Shown: one piece after another, positions 23,382 to 32,428 of the stretch
How positions within the stretch are numbered: position 1 is the stretch's first letter
How the letters are laid out: each line of letters begins with the position of its first letter
Origin: JACVRX01 sp035697245
GTDB lineage: Bacteria > Actinomycetota > Actinomycetes > Jiangellales > Jiangellaceae
Length of the DNA: 35,685 nt
Assembly (NCBI GenBank): GCA_035697245.1
Contig: DASSDH010000027.1
Span: 1 to 35,685, forward strand
Direction: 5' to 3'
The notes under the pieces: model-generated
Told to the model about the DNA's origin: nothing
Database searches by the model: none
Seen by the model: the letters and a program-made list of their open reading frames with translations, nothing else
Made by a program: the position numbers and the translations under genes

Positions 23382-25139
23382 TCAGTGCGAAACCATCGCC
23401 GCGGTGCCGTGCCAGGAGTCCCACAGCGCGGCGTAGGCGCCGCCTTCGGCAACCAGTTCCGCGTGCGTACCCAGCTCGGCGAGCCGGCCGTCCTCGACGA
23501 CGGCGACCCGGTCGGCGTCGTGCGCGGTGTGCAGCCGGTGCGCGATTGCCACGACCGTCCGCCCGTCGAGCACCGATGCCAGCGACCGCTCGAGCCGACG
23601 GGCAGCCCGCGGATCGAGCAGTGACGTCGCCTCGTCCAACACGAGTGTGTGCGGGTCGGCCAGCACGATCCGGGCGAGCGCGATCTGCTGGGCATGCGCC
23701 GGCCCAACCGGGTGGCCGCCCGAGCCGACAACCGTGTCGAGCCCGGCCGGCAGCGAGTCGATCCAGCCGGTCGCGCCGACCGCCTCCACCGCAGCGCGGT
23801 ACTCGGCGTCCGTGGCGTGGGGAGCCGCGAGCGCGAGGTTGTCGCGAACCGTTCCGACGAACACATGGTGCTCCTGAGTGACCAGGACGACCTCGCGGCG
23901 CAGTCGGTCCATGGGCAGGTCGACCAGCCGGACTCCGCCCACGTCCACCCGGCCGGTTCGGGGTGGATGGATTCCTGCCAGCAGGCGGCCGAGCGTCGAC
24001 TTGCCGGCTCCAGATGGGCCGACGACCGCCAGCCGCTCACCTGGGAACAGGTCGAGGTCGATGCCGTGCAGGACGTCATGGGCTTCGCGGTAGGCGTATC
24101 GGACGTCTTCAGCGCGGACGTGTTCGTCGACCGGCCGCTGGTCGCTGACACGCCGGTCCGGCGGCACGTGTGCGACGCCGACCAGTCGTGCCAGCGAGGT
24201 CGCCCCGATCTGGATCTCGTCCAGCCAGGAGACCAGCCGGTCGACCGGATCGACGATCTGGACCATGTAGAGCACCACCGCCGTCACTTGCCCCGCAGTG
24301 ACGATGCCGCCGGCCGCGAGCCAGCCGCCCCACGCGAGGGTCGCCACGACCGGCAGGAAATAGGCCAACTCGGCTGCGGGAAACCACACGGTCCGCAAGA
24401 ACAGTGTTCGGCGCTCCGCAGCCATGGCCCCGCGTAGATCGGCGTCCGCCCGTGCGATCCGCTCGTCCGCCAGTCCCAGCGCTTCGATCGTTCGCACCCC
24501 CTCGACGGTCTCCGTGACCGTGCCGTTCAAGGTCGCGTAGGACGCCCGCTCCCACAGGTAGCCGGCAGGCGCCCGGCGTAGGTACCACCGCGTCACGACG
24601 ATGAGCAGCGGCGCCCCGGCGACGCCCACCACCGCAACCTGTGGGCTGGCCAACAATGCCGCGATGACGGTGAGCAGGGTCGTGATCAGAGCAACGACGG
24701 TTTCGGGGACCGCAAACCGCACGGTGCGGGCCATGGTGTCGACGTCACCAGTTGTCCGGGAGACCAGATCACCGGTTCCCGCCCGCTCCACCGTCGACAG
24801 CGGCAGCGCGAGAACCCGCTGCATGAACGTCTCCCGGAGGTCGGCAAAGACTCCCTCCCCGATGACGAACGATGCCTTGCGCGCAGCGCGGGTCAGGACC
24901 GTCTGAACGAGCACGAACCCGGCCAGGAGGCCGGCAAGGATGTCGACCCGGGCCGTCGCGGTGCCTTCGGTGACGGCATCGACCAAGCTGCCCACCAGCC
25001 ACGGTCCGGCGAGTCCTGCGGTTGCGGCACCCACGTGCAGAAGCAACGACCCGGCGACCGAGCCGCGGCGGGCATGGAGCAACCGCCCGGCTTCGGCCTG
25101 GACCTGGGCCGATGTCGCAATCGGCAACGCGGTACTCAC
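23382..25139 (-). CDS. ABC exporter subunit with intact Walker motifs but lost signature
   Basis: Half-transporter of 585 aa: a transmembrane domain of six predicted helices (about 25-320) and a C-terminal ATPase domain. Walker A GPSGAGKST (374-382), Q-loop Q422, Walker B with D502 and catalytic E503 (LDEATS), and H-loop H534 (AHRL) are intact. The ABC signature, normally LSGGQ, is VGPAH (478-482). It overlaps the upstream partner by 4 nt, so the two form a heterodimer. Its Walker A/B/H-loop would pair with the intact FSGGQ of the partner to make the single working ATP site. The substrate is unknown; lipid, peptide or drug export are typical for the family. The second gene of the operon, it ends 27 bp from the SSADH stop. 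Confidence 0.93.
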   Translation of the reverse strand: MSTALPIATSAQVQAEAGRLLHARRGSVAGSLLLHVGAATAGLAGPWLVGSLVDAVTEGTATARVDILAGLLAGFVLVQTVLTRAARKASFVIGEGVFADLRETFMQRVLALPLSTVERAGTGDLVSRTTGDVDTMARTVRFAVPETVVALITTLLTVIAALLASPQVAVVGVAGAPLLIVVTRWYLRRAPAGYLWERASYATLNGTVTETVEGVRTIEALGLADERIARADADLRGAMAAERRTLFLRTVWFPAAELAYFLPVVATLAWGGWLAAGGIVTAGQVTAVVLYMVQIVDPVDRLVSWLDEIQIGATSLARLVGVAHVPPDRRVSDQRPVDEHVRAEDVRYAYREAHDVLHGIDLDLFPGERLAVVGPSGAGKSTLGRLLAGIHPPRTGRVDVGGVRLVDLPMDRLRREVVLVTQEHHVFVGTVRDNLALAAPHATDAEYRAAVEAVGATGWIDSLPAGLDTVVGSGGHPVGPAHAQQIALARIVLADPHTLVLDEATSLLDPRAARRLERSLASVLDGRTVVAIAHRLHTAHDADRVAVVEDGRLAELGTHAELVAEGGAYAALWDSWHGTAAMVSH

Positions 25140-26845
25140 GAGTCCTCCCCGCGGGTCACGGCGTCGCGATACGCCTGGATCTCCTCGAGCAGGAAGCGAT
25201 GCGTCCCCTGGGCAGCGACCCGGCCGGCCTCCAGCCAGACAACGATGTCGGCTCGATCAAGAACCAGCGGACTCACGGTCGTCGCGACGGTGGTCCGCCC
25301 GGTCCGGGCGTGACGCAGCCGCTCGGCGACCCGGGCCTCGGTATGGGCGTCCACCGCGCTCGTCGGTTCCACCAGGATCAAGACCTCGGGGTCGCGGACG
25401 AGGGCGCGGGCCAGCGTGATCCGCTGTCGCTGCCCTCCGGAGAAGGTCCGTCCGCGCTCCTCGACCACGCTGTCCAGCCCATCCGGAACCGTGTCCAGCA
25501 CGTCGGTCGCCGATGCCGTGTGGACGGCCTCGTGGAGGGTGCTGTCGTCATGTCGTCGGTACGGGTCGAGGCTGGCCCGCAGCGTTCCGGTGAACAGCCG
25601 CGGTTCGGTTTCGCTGACGACGATGCGCCGTCGTATGTCGGCGAGCGGCAGATCGACGAGAGGGACTCCGTCGAGTGTGACGCCGTCGTCGTCGACGAAG
25701 CGACCAAGGCGGTCGGCAAGCGCGGTCGTCTCCGCGGGGTCAGCAGAAACCAGTGCGGTGAACAAACCCGGGCGGATGACCAGACCTGACGATGCGTCAG
25801 CGATCTCGGCACCAGCCGGCGGCGCCGCGTCGGCGCTGCCGCGGTCGGGAATGTCACGTGGCACGCCGAGGACGTCGAGGATCCGGCGCGTGCCGACCAG
25901 TGCCCGGGTGGCTCGTTCGACCGTCATCGTCGCGGTGCGCAACGGGATGACGAGGAAGAAGGCGTAGCCGTAGAACGCGACCAAATCACCGGCGTCAATC
26001 CGGCCCGTTAGGACGAACCGGGCTCCCAGCCAGGTCAGGAGGACAACGAAGATCCCCGGCAAGAGAACTTGGGCGGCGTCGAGAGTCGCCTGGAGCCCGG
26101 CCACCCGGACGCCCGCATTGCGCACGTCCCTGGACTGTTCCCGATACCTGCCGAGGAACACTCGCTCGCCGCCGATGCCACGCAGAACCCGCAGGCCGGC
26201 GACAGTGTCGGCACCGAGTGCGGTCAGCCGCCCCGCGGCGTCGCGCTGCGCGCGCTGACGGGTCTGTAGCGGACGGAGGATCGGCGCGAGGCCGATGACG
26301 AGAAGCGGAACCCCGATCAAGACCAACAGGCCAAGTGAAACCGACGTTCGCAGGACGACGACGGCCACGACCGCGTAAGCCACGACTGCACCGACGAACC
26401 GTTGCAGGATGTCGAAGAAGGAGCCGATGTGGTCGGCGTCGCTCGCGACCGTGCTGACCACCTCGCCGGTCGTCACCTTCCGGGTGAGCGCCGGACCCGT
26501 CCGAGCCGTGTGCCGCACGACGATCTGAACCGTGCGGAACATGGCCTGCAGCCAGTTGGACACGGCCAGCCGATGCCGAATTACACCTGCAGCCGATTGG
26601 ACGACACCGAGCCCGAACACGACGAGCGACCACCGAACGGCTGCGTCGACGTCGCCGTCGACGACGCCCAACTCGATCCCACGGCCGATCGCCCAGGGCA
26701 TCGCGGCCTGGGCCACGAGCCAGCAGATACCGAACGCAATCCCGGCCAGGAGCGTGAGCCACTGGTTCCGCGCGATCCAGAGCAGGAACCGGATCGGGGA
26801 GCGGGTATCCGGGACGCCAGGGTCGGCAACTGGAAGGTCACGCAC
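25136..26845 (-). CDS. ABC exporter subunit with degenerate ATP-binding site
   Basis: Half-transporter of 569 aa, first gene of the pair. The N-terminal transmembrane domain (about 15-325) is followed by an ATPase domain in which most catalytic motifs are gone. The Walker A position reads SADPAETT (367-374, no GKS/T lysine), the Q-loop has E412, Walker B reads LILVEPTS (V492 in place of Asp) and the H-loop has S525. The signature FSGGQ (468-472) is perfect. This protein cannot bind ATP in the ordinary way but supplies the signature to the partner's site. The GTG start at 26845 has TACCCT 8 nt upstream. It is divergent from guaA across 77 bp. Confidence 0.92.
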   Translation of the reverse strand: MRDLPVADPGVPDTRSPIRFLLWIARNQWLTLLAGIAFGICWLVAQAAMPWAIGRGIELGVVDGDVDAAVRWSLVVFGLGVVQSAAGVIRHRLAVSNWLQAMFRTVQIVVRHTARTGPALTRKVTTGEVVSTVASDADHIGSFFDILQRFVGAVVAYAVVAVVVLRTSVSLGLLVLIGVPLLVIGLAPILRPLQTRQRAQRDAAGRLTALGADTVAGLRVLRGIGGERVFLGRYREQSRDVRNAGVRVAGLQATLDAAQVLLPGIFVVLLTWLGARFVLTGRIDAGDLVAFYGYAFFLVIPLRTATMTVERATRALVGTRRILDVLGVPRDIPDRGSADAAPPAGAEIADASSGLVIRPGLFTALVSADPAETTALADRLGRFVDDDGVTLDGVPLVDLPLADIRRRIVVSETEPRLFTGTLRASLDPYRRHDDSTLHEAVHTASATDVLDTVPDGLDSVVEERGRTFSGGQRQRITLARALVRDPEVLILVEPTSAVDAHTEARVAERLRHARTGRTTVATTVSPLVLDRADIVVWLEAGRVAAQGTHRFLLEEIQAYRDAVTRGEDS

Positions 26846-26853
26846 GTCACACC

Positions 26854-26859
26854 AGGGTA
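26854..26859 (-). promoter_or_regulatory. -10 box of the ABC exporter operon
   Basis: Minus-strand TACCCT, 8 nt before GTG 26845. The guaA -10 box on the other strand begins 51 bp away. Confidence 0.4.
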
Positions 26860-26909
26860 GGAATAGCTGGCCCCTTGCCGCACCCGGTTTTCGCCGCGCC
26901 CCCGCTCGG

Positions 26910-26915
26910 TAGGGT
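26910..26915 (+). promoter_or_regulatory. -10 box of guaA (leaderless type)
   Basis: TAGGGT, 7 nt before GTG 26923. No ribosome binding site is present. Confidence 0.45.
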
Positions 26916-26922
26916 CGAAACC

Positions 26923-28470
26923 GTGCACGACACCGTCTTGGTTGTCGACTTCGGCGCGCAGTACGCGCAGCTCATCGCCCGGCGGGTACGGGAAGCAAAG
27001 GTCTATTCCGAGATCGTGCCGCACACCATGCCGGTGTCGCAGCTGCTCGCCAGGCGACCGGCGGCGATCATCCTCTCCGGCGGCCCGGCCAGTGTGTATA
27101 CCCCCGGCGCCCCCCAGGTGGATGCGGCATTGCTGACAACCGGCGTCCCTACCTTCGGGATCTGTTATGGCTTCCAGGCGATGGCGCTGGCACTGGGCGG
27201 GAAGGTCGCTCGGACAGGATTGTCCGAGTTCGGACGCACGACCGTCGAGGTGGACGCGGGCGGCACGCTGTTAGCCGGATTGCCGAAAGACCTGACGGTC
27301 TGGATGAGCCACGGCGACGCGGTGGCCAGCGCGCCGGACGGCTTCGCTGTGCTGGCACGCACGACTGGCGCACCTGTTGCAGCGTTCGAGGACACGGCAC
27401 GGGCGCTGGCGGGCGTCCAGTGGCACCCCGAGGTGCTGCATACCGAACGCGGCCGGGAGGTACTCGAGCACTTCCTGTTCGAGATCGCACACGCGCGGCC
27501 GACGTGGACGATGGTCAACATCGTCGAAGAGTCCGTGCAGGCGATCCGTAGTCGGGTCGGCGGCAAGCGGGTGATCTGCGGCTTGTCCGGCGGGGTCGAT
27601 TCCGCTGTGGCGGCGGCCCTGGTCCAGCGGGCGGTGGGCGACCAGCTCAGCTGTGTGTTCGTCGACCACGGGCTCCTGCGGGCGGGTGAAGCGGAGCAGG
27701 TCGAGACCGACTTCGTCGCCGCCACCGGCGTCGATCTACACGTCGTGGACGCGACGGACCGCTTTCTCGAAGCACTCGCCGGCGTCGCGGACCCGGAGCA
27801 GAAACGCAAGATCATCGGTAGGGAGTTCATCCGAGCATTCGAGCAGGCTGCCAGGGAGATCGGGGCCGACGGGGAGGATGTCGAGTTTCTCGTCCAGGGC
27901 ACCCTCTACCCGGATGTCGTGGAGTCCGGCGGCGGTGAGGGCGCAGCCAACATCAAGAGCCACCACAACGTCGGAGGGCTGCCCGAAGATCTCACGTTCG
28001 CGCTGGTGGAGCCGTTGCGCTCGTTGTTCAAGGACGAGGTCCGTGCGGTCGGCGAGCAGCTAGGCCTGCCCGCCGAGATCGTCTGGCGGCATCCCTTCCC
28101 TGGGCCAGGACTGGCCATCCGGATTGTCGGGCCGGTCACTCGCGACGGCCTGGAGGTCCTCCGCCGGGCGGATCTCATCGCGCGCGAAGAGCTCACCGGG
28201 GCCGGGCTGGACCGCGACGTCTGGCAGTTCCCTGTCGTCCTGCTGGCCGACGTCCGATCCGTCGGCGTCCAGGGCGATGAACGCACCTACGGGCACCCGA
28301 TCGTTCTACGGCCCGTGTCCAGCGAGGACGCGATGACAGCCGACTGGTCCCGGCTCCCGTACGACTTGCTCGAACGCATCTCCACTCGGATAACGAACGA
28401 GGTCCGCGAGGTCAACCGGGTCGTGTTCGACGTCACCAGCAAGCCGCCCGGCACGATCGAGTGGGAGTAG
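26923..28470 (+). CDS. guaA: GMP synthase (glutamine-hydrolyzing)
   Basis: Converts XMP to GMP with glutamine and ATP, the step after GuaB. It is 515 aa. The N-terminal class I glutamine amidotransferase domain has nucleophile C81 (GICYGFQAMA) and H168/E170 (QWHPEV). The ATP-pyrophosphatase domain has the PP-loop LSGGVDS (221-227). The dimerisation domain ends with PPGTIEWE, the canonical C-terminus. The GTG at 26923 gives the right N-terminus (VLVVDFGAQYAQLIARRVRE) and has a -10 box 7 nt upstream. The frame is open 48 nt further upstream, but without conserved sequence. It is the terminal gene of a guanine-nucleotide neighbourhood interrupted by the SSADH and ABC genes. Confidence 0.97.
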   Translation: MHDTVLVVDFGAQYAQLIARRVREAKVYSEIVPHTMPVSQLLARRPAAIILSGGPASVYTPGAPQVDAALLTTGVPTFGICYGFQAMALALGGKVARTGLSEFGRTTVEVDAGGTLLAGLPKDLTVWMSHGDAVASAPDGFAVLARTTGAPVAAFEDTARALAGVQWHPEVLHTERGREVLEHFLFEIAHARPTWTMVNIVEESVQAIRSRVGGKRVICGLSGGVDSAVAAALVQRAVGDQLSCVFVDHGLLRAGEAEQVETDFVAATGVDLHVVDATDRFLEALAGVADPEQKRKIIGREFIRAFEQAAREIGADGEDVEFLVQGTLYPDVVESGGGEGAANIKSHHNVGGLPEDLTFALVEPLRSLFKDEVRAVGEQLGLPAEIVWRHPFPGPGLAIRIVGPVTRDGLEVLRRADLIAREELTGAGLDRDVWQFPVVLLADVRSVGVQGDERTYGHPIVLRPVSSEDAMTADWSRLPYDLLERISTRITNEVREVNRVVFDVTSKPPGTIEWE

Positions 28471-28550
28471 CTCGCCGGTTTCAGCGGGCCGTCACGCGGA
28501 GTTCGCGGCATCGTTCTGGTCCGGACATGTGCTGCGCATTGCGTTGCCTC

Positions 28551-29501
28551 GTGACCTGCCTCGTGATCGCGCATCGCGGCGCCAGCGGCTACCGGCCCGA
28601 GCACACGCTGGAGTCGTACCGGCTGGCCATCGCCCTCGGGGCGGACTACATCGAACCGGACCTCGTCATCACGGCCGACGGCGCCTTGGTCGCCCGGCAC
28701 GAGAACGAGGTCTCGGCGTCAACGGACGTAGCCGCCCGACCGGAGTTCGCCGATCGTCGGCGAACGGCCGTCGTCGACGGCCGTTCCGTCACCGGCTGGT
28801 TCGTCGAGGACTTCGCCCTGGCCGAGCTGAAAACGCTGCGAGCGCGAGAGCGGCTTCCCGAGATCCGGCCGCACAGCCAGCTCTACGACGACGTGTTCTG
28901 CGTCCCGACGTTCGAGGAGATCCTCGACCTAGCGCAGGCCGAAGCGGGCCGGCTGGGGCGTCCGATCGGCGTCTATCCAGAGATCAAGCAGCCAGCACAC
29001 TTCGCCCGCCTCGGCCTGCGGCACGACGACGCGATGCTCTCGGCGTTGCGCGATCATGGCTCCGGGCTGCCGGTGTACATACAGTCATTCGACCCGACGT
29101 GCCTGCGTGCGCTCTCCGCCCGGACGGCCGTGCCGCTCGTCCAGCTCGTGGAGAACGAGACCGAGCTGCTGACCCCGTATCGGCTGCGTGAGATATCGAC
29201 GTATGCCCATGCGCTGGGAGCACACAAGTCCTTGCTGATGCCGCTGGATCAGGCCGGCCGGCTGGGGACGCCGACGGGGTTGGTCGAGCGCGCCCACGAC
29301 GCCGGGCTGGAAGTGCACGCGTGGACCTTCCGCAGCGAGAACGCTTTCTTGCCGCCGGAGCTCCGTGATGGCACCGCCAAAGCGGGATACGGGGACGCCG
29401 CCGCCGAGTACGCGAGGTTCCGCGCACTCGGCGTCGATGGCGTATTCACCGACCATCCGGACCTGGCGGTGGCGGCGCTCGCTCAGCCAGCCGTGCGCTA
29501 G
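28551..29501 (+). CDS. Glycerophosphodiester phosphodiesterase
   Basis: GDPD-family TIM-barrel enzyme that hydrolyses glycerophosphodiesters to an alcohol and glycerol-3-phosphate. It is 316 aa from GTG 28551. The catalytic HRGASGYRPEHT and the metal ligands in YIEPDLV and ARHEN are present. TKDG-like and PTFEEIL segments and the C-terminal GVFTDHPD also fit. The start is uncertain. ATG 28527 adds the Cys-rich segment MCCALRCL, which family members lack, so the GTG giving VTCLVIAHRG is preferred; neither has a clear Shine-Dalgarno. No signal peptide is evident with this start. It follows guaA by 80 bp and overlaps the stop of a convergent small membrane protein gene by 4 bp. Confidence 0.88.
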   Translation: MTCLVIAHRGASGYRPEHTLESYRLAIALGADYIEPDLVITADGALVARHENEVSASTDVAARPEFADRRRTAVVDGRSVTGWFVEDFALAELKTLRARERLPEIRPHSQLYDDVFCVPTFEEILDLAQAEAGRLGRPIGVYPEIKQPAHFARLGLRHDDAMLSALRDHGSGLPVYIQSFDPTCLRALSARTAVPLVQLVENETELLTPYRLREISTYAHALGAHKSLLMPLDQAGRLGTPTGLVERAHDAGLEVHAWTFRSENAFLPPELRDGTAKAGYGDAAAEYARFRALGVDGVFTDHPDLAVAALAQPAVR

Positions 29502-29692
29502 CGGTTGCGCCGGAGCCGGCTGAACGACGCCATCAGACCGGCCAGCCCCACGCACACCAGCAGCACCGGCGCCGCGAGCTCCAAGCCGGGCAGGCCGAGG
29601 ATGTCGAAGTGGACCAGCGGCCACATCGCGCTCACTCCCACAAAGAGAAGGCCGAAGACGAAGGACACAACGTCGATCTCATGCCGCTGCAC
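29498..29692 (-). CDS. Small two-helix membrane protein
   Basis: 64-residue protein from a GTG that lies inside the end of the preceding PspC-LiaF-like gene (overlap about 14 nt). Two hydrophobic segments (about 9-30 and 36-56) are joined by a short polar turn, and the C-terminus is basic (SRLRRNR). The family is not recognised. A second in-frame GTG at codon 9 would make a 56-aa version. Its overlap with the upstream gene suggests translational coupling and a shared role at the membrane. It ends convergently on the GDPD gene with a 4-bp stop overlap. Confidence 0.55.
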   Translation of the reverse strand: MQRHEIDVVSFVFGLLFVGVSAMWPLVHFDILGLPGLELAAPVLLVCVGLAGLMASFSRLRRNR

Positions 29693-30977
29693 GGCGCACC
29701 TCGATGCTTCCGAGTCCGAGATCCAGCTGGAGTTCGAGCTCGCCACCGCCGGGGCCGTCGGCCCCGTCGTCGACGATCCGCGTCTCGCGGCCGAAACCGC
29801 CGGAGGTCTGGTCCAGCACGTCGATCTCGCCAACTCCGAGATCGGCGTTGATGATGGTATCGACGTCCGGCGGCAGGATGACTGTCAGCTCGCCGACCCC
29901 TTGGTCGACGGCGAGCGTGACGGCGTCGGTGTCGGTGAACTCCACACCGGACAGGTCGTACCGCACCGAGCCGGCGCCGTGGTCCTGGGTTCCAGATGGG
30001 ATCCCGGCCACCGTGGTCGGCCTGACAACCGCGTTCTCTTCGTGGAAGTCGACCCGGTCCGCGAGCACGGCCGGGACCATCGCGAAGGTCAGTACGATGC
30101 CGAGCGCGATCAGCCCCCGGGACCGTCCGAACCACGCGCCGATGAGCAGGCCTATGCCGACGATGCCGAGCGCCGTGGCGATGTAGGTCGCTGGGGCAAC
30201 GGTTGCCCAGATCGCGTCGTTGATGGCGATGGCTCCGATCGCGATGGCAGCTGCACTGACCGTGACCGGCCAGAGCGACGAGCCCGGACGGCGAGGTTCC
30301 GCTGCGGCGGGTTCGGTTGCGGGATCGGCGTAAGGATCCCAGTCCGGCTGTTCGTCATCCCATGGGCGATCCGGGTCCCAGTCCGGGCCCTCGGCCCACG
30401 ACGCCGAGGCGTCGGCGTCGGTCGCCTGCTCGCGCGCATGCCAATCGGCGGCCGGCGCCCTGCGAGAGTCGTCACGGCGAAGCAGCAACGCGATCCCGCA
30501 GACGGCGAGCACCAGCAGAATGACACCCTCCGCCCAGCTGGTCATGATTCCGCCGGCGAAGATCAAGACGAGCAACCCGAGCCCGAGGCTCAACAGCACG
30601 GCATCGGACCGCCTCGCTCTGCCACCTTTGCCGAGAGCCTGCTCGGCCACGGACGCGTCCTCGTCCTCGGCCGGGATCAACAGCCAGCCCAGCGCGTAGA
30701 GCATGATCCCGACACCAAACATTGCCAGCACGACGGTGGTGATCCGAAGGATGAGCGGGTCGACGTCCAGCCGTCGGGCGAGCCCGCCCAGGACTCCGGC
30801 GACGTATCGGTCGGAGCGGCTGCGGCGTAGCGAACGCCACTCGCCTGACCACGAGCTTGCCGGAGCACCGGAATACTCCGGGGGCGGCCCGGTCGGCGGT
30901 TCCGGCGGCGAGCCGGGAGGTGGGTCGGTGGGACCTGAATCGGGTCCGGACGGAGGTATGGTCGGCGCGTCGTTCAT
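29679..30977 (-). CDS. PspC-domain membrane protein with LiaF-like C-terminus
   Basis: 432-aa membrane protein. Residues 1-45 are Pro-rich and disordered. A PspC domain (about 50-105) has RYVAGVLGGLARRLDVDPLI followed by a transmembrane helix. Further hydrophobic segments lie at about 125-165 and 230-310, separated by an acidic Trp/Asp-rich linker. The extracytoplasmic C-terminus (about 330-432) is made of short repeats such as GVGELTVILPPD and GVGEIDV, resembling the LiaF/DUF2154 beta domain. By analogy with LiaF and PspC it probably senses envelope damage and controls the divergently encoded kinase/regulator pair (inference). The start ATG 30977 has GACGAT 6 nt upstream, the same box and gap as the kinase gene. 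Confidence 0.82.
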   Translation of the reverse strand: MNDAPTIPPSGPDSGPTDPPPGSPPEPPTGPPPEYSGAPASSWSGEWRSLRRSRSDRYVAGVLGGLARRLDVDPLILRITTVVLAMFGVGIMLYALGWLLIPAEDEDASVAEQALGKGGRARRSDAVLLSLGLGLLVLIFAGGIMTSWAEGVILLVLAVCGIALLLRRDDSRRAPAADWHAREQATDADASASWAEGPDWDPDRPWDDEQPDWDPYADPATEPAAAEPRRPGSSLWPVTVSAAAIAIGAIAINDAIWATVAPATYIATALGIVGIGLLIGAWFGRSRGLIALGIVLTFAMVPAVLADRVDFHEENAVVRPTTVAGIPSGTQDHGAGSVRYDLSGVEFTDTDAVTLAVDQGVGELTVILPPDVDTIINADLGVGEIDVLDQTSGGFGRETRIVDDGADGPGGGELELQLDLGLGSIEVRRAAA

Positions 30978-30983
30978 GCCTCG

Positions 30984-30989
30984 ATCGTC
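30984..30989 (-). promoter_or_regulatory. -10 box of the PspC-LiaF-like gene
   Basis: Minus-strand GACGAT, 6 nt before ATG 30977. It matches the GACGAT at 31097-31102 that serves the divergent kinase gene. Confidence 0.4.
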
Positions 30990-31096
30990 GTAGAACCCGA
31001 CAGGATCGGCTATCGGGGATGACCCCGTCAACACCCTGGTTTGCCGTCGGGGACCGAGCCGGGGGCTCCCTCATGGCAACCGGCGTGCGTACGTGT

Positions 31097-31102
31097 GACG
31101 AT
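31097..31102 (+). promoter_or_regulatory. -10 box of the PspC-kinase gene
   Basis: GACGAT preceded by an extended -10 TGTG and followed by 6 nt to GTG 31109. It supports GTG 31109 over the in-frame ATGs at 31019 and 31073. Confidence 0.4.
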
Positions 31103-31108
31103 CGTGAC

Positions 31109-32428
31109 GTGGCCTCCACGTCGACTTCGCATGTCCGCAGTGGCCCGCCATCCGCTGCTGCGGTGGCAGGCCACCCGGTCGGGCCGCGAAAGTTCCGTCG
31201 ACGGTCCGATGGCCGACTGATCGGCGGTGTGGCGGCCGGCCTTGCCCATCACCTCGGCCTGCAGCCGCTCACCGTCCGGCTGAGCTTCGCGCTGCTGGCT
31301 GCGCTGAACGGGTTCGGGTTGGTGCTCTACCTGGCGTTGTGGATCTTTACGCCGCTCGACCAGGCGGAGCGCGAAAAGGACGTTCCGGCCGGCATCGCTG
31401 CGGCAACGCGCTCGGGTAAACGCCGACGTCGGCGGGGACCAAGGAAGGGTGATCTCGGCCAGCTGGCCGCCCTCGTCGTCTTGGGCATCGGGCTCATCTT
31501 GCTCGTCCAGCAGACACCGCTCGGCGTGAGCGAGGCCGTCTTGGTTCCGTTGCTGCTCGGCGGGCTGGGCGTCGCGCTGATCTGGCGCACAGCCGACCAG
31601 CATGAGCGTGTTCCGGCGGCGGCTACCTCACCCCGGACACCGTGGCTTGCGGCCTTGCTGGGCAAGGGCGGCGTCATGGCCGTGTTCCGCATCGTCGCGG
31701 GCGTGGCCGTCATCGTCGCCGGCGTCGTCGCCTTTCTGGTGGGGCAGGGCGAGCTGCAGGCCATCCTGGACAGTTTGCTCGGCGTGACCGCAGTCATCGG
31801 TGGACTGGCCCTGATCCTGGGGCCGTGGTTATGGCGCCTGTGGCGCGACCTGGAAACCGAGCGCAAGGAGCGGATCGTCTCACAGGAGCGGGCCGACGTC
31901 GCCGCACATTTGCACGACTCAGTGCTGCAAACCCTCGCGCTGATCCAGAAGCACGCTCACGAGCCCCGCGAGGTGGTCCGGCTGGCGCGCAGTCAAGAAC
32001 GCGACTTGCGGGGCTGGCTCTACACCGATCGAGCCGACGACGCGACGTCATTCGTCGCGGCGCTGAACAAGGCGGCCGCCGAGATCGAGGACGCGCACGG
32101 CGTGCCCGTCGAGGTCGTCACCGTCGGCGACGTCGAGATCAACAACCACGTGCGGGCATTGCTGAACGCCGCCCGCGAGGCTGCCGTCAACGGCGCCATG
32201 CACTCCGGTGCCGCGAAGGTCGACATTTTCGCCGAGGTCGACGGTTCGGACATCGAATTGTTCGTGCGTGACCGGGGCTCCGGGTTCGACCCGGATTCCG
32301 TCCCCGACGACCGGCTCGGTGTGCGACGCTCGATCGTCGACCGGATGGAGCGGCATGGCGGCACGGCGCAGATCCGCTCGACCGTCGGCGAGGGCACCGA
32401 AGTGCGCCTGTCGACCAGGAGGTCATAG
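31109..32428 (+). CDS. PspC-domain sensor histidine kinase
   Basis: 439-aa membrane histidine kinase of the NarL/LiaS class. An N-terminal PspC domain (about 28-83, FRRRSDGRLIGGVAAGLAHH) is followed by four more hydrophobic segments (about 117-140, 143-160, 192-212 and 224-243). A dimerisation region has the phosphoacceptor H269 in AHLHDSVLQT. The HATPase domain has the N-box REAAVNGAMHSG, DRGSGFD and GEGTEVRL. It should phosphorylate the downstream LuxR-type regulator. Starts at ATG 31019 or 31073 are also in frame. The stop is followed by AGGAGG-led translation of the response regulator. Sensing of membrane stress is inferred from PspC. Confidence 0.9.
   Translation: MASTSTSHVRSGPPSAAAVAGHPVGPRKFRRRSDGRLIGGVAAGLAHHLGLQPLTVRLSFALLAALNGFGLVLYLALWIFTPLDQAEREKDVPAGIAAATRSGKRRRRRGPRKGDLGQLAALVVLGIGLILLVQQTPLGVSEAVLVPLLLGGLGVALIWRTADQHERVPAAATSPRTPWLAALLGKGGVMAVFRIVAGVAVIVAGVVAFLVGQGELQAILDSLLGVTAVIGGLALILGPWLWRLWRDLETERKERIVSQERADVAAHLHDSVLQTLALIQKHAHEPREVVRLARSQERDLRGWLYTDRADDATSFVAALNKAAAEIEDAHGVPVEVVTVGDVEINNHVRALLNAAREAAVNGAMHSGAAKVDIFAEVDGSDIELFVRDRGSGFDPDSVPDDRLGVRRSIVDRMERHGGTAQIRSTVGEGTEVRLSTRRS

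Noticed and set aside
28527..28550. Cys-rich N-terminal extension of the GDPD as a lipoprotein signal
   Set aside because: There is no lipobox spacing or basic n-region of normal form, and family members begin at the segment matching GTG 28551.
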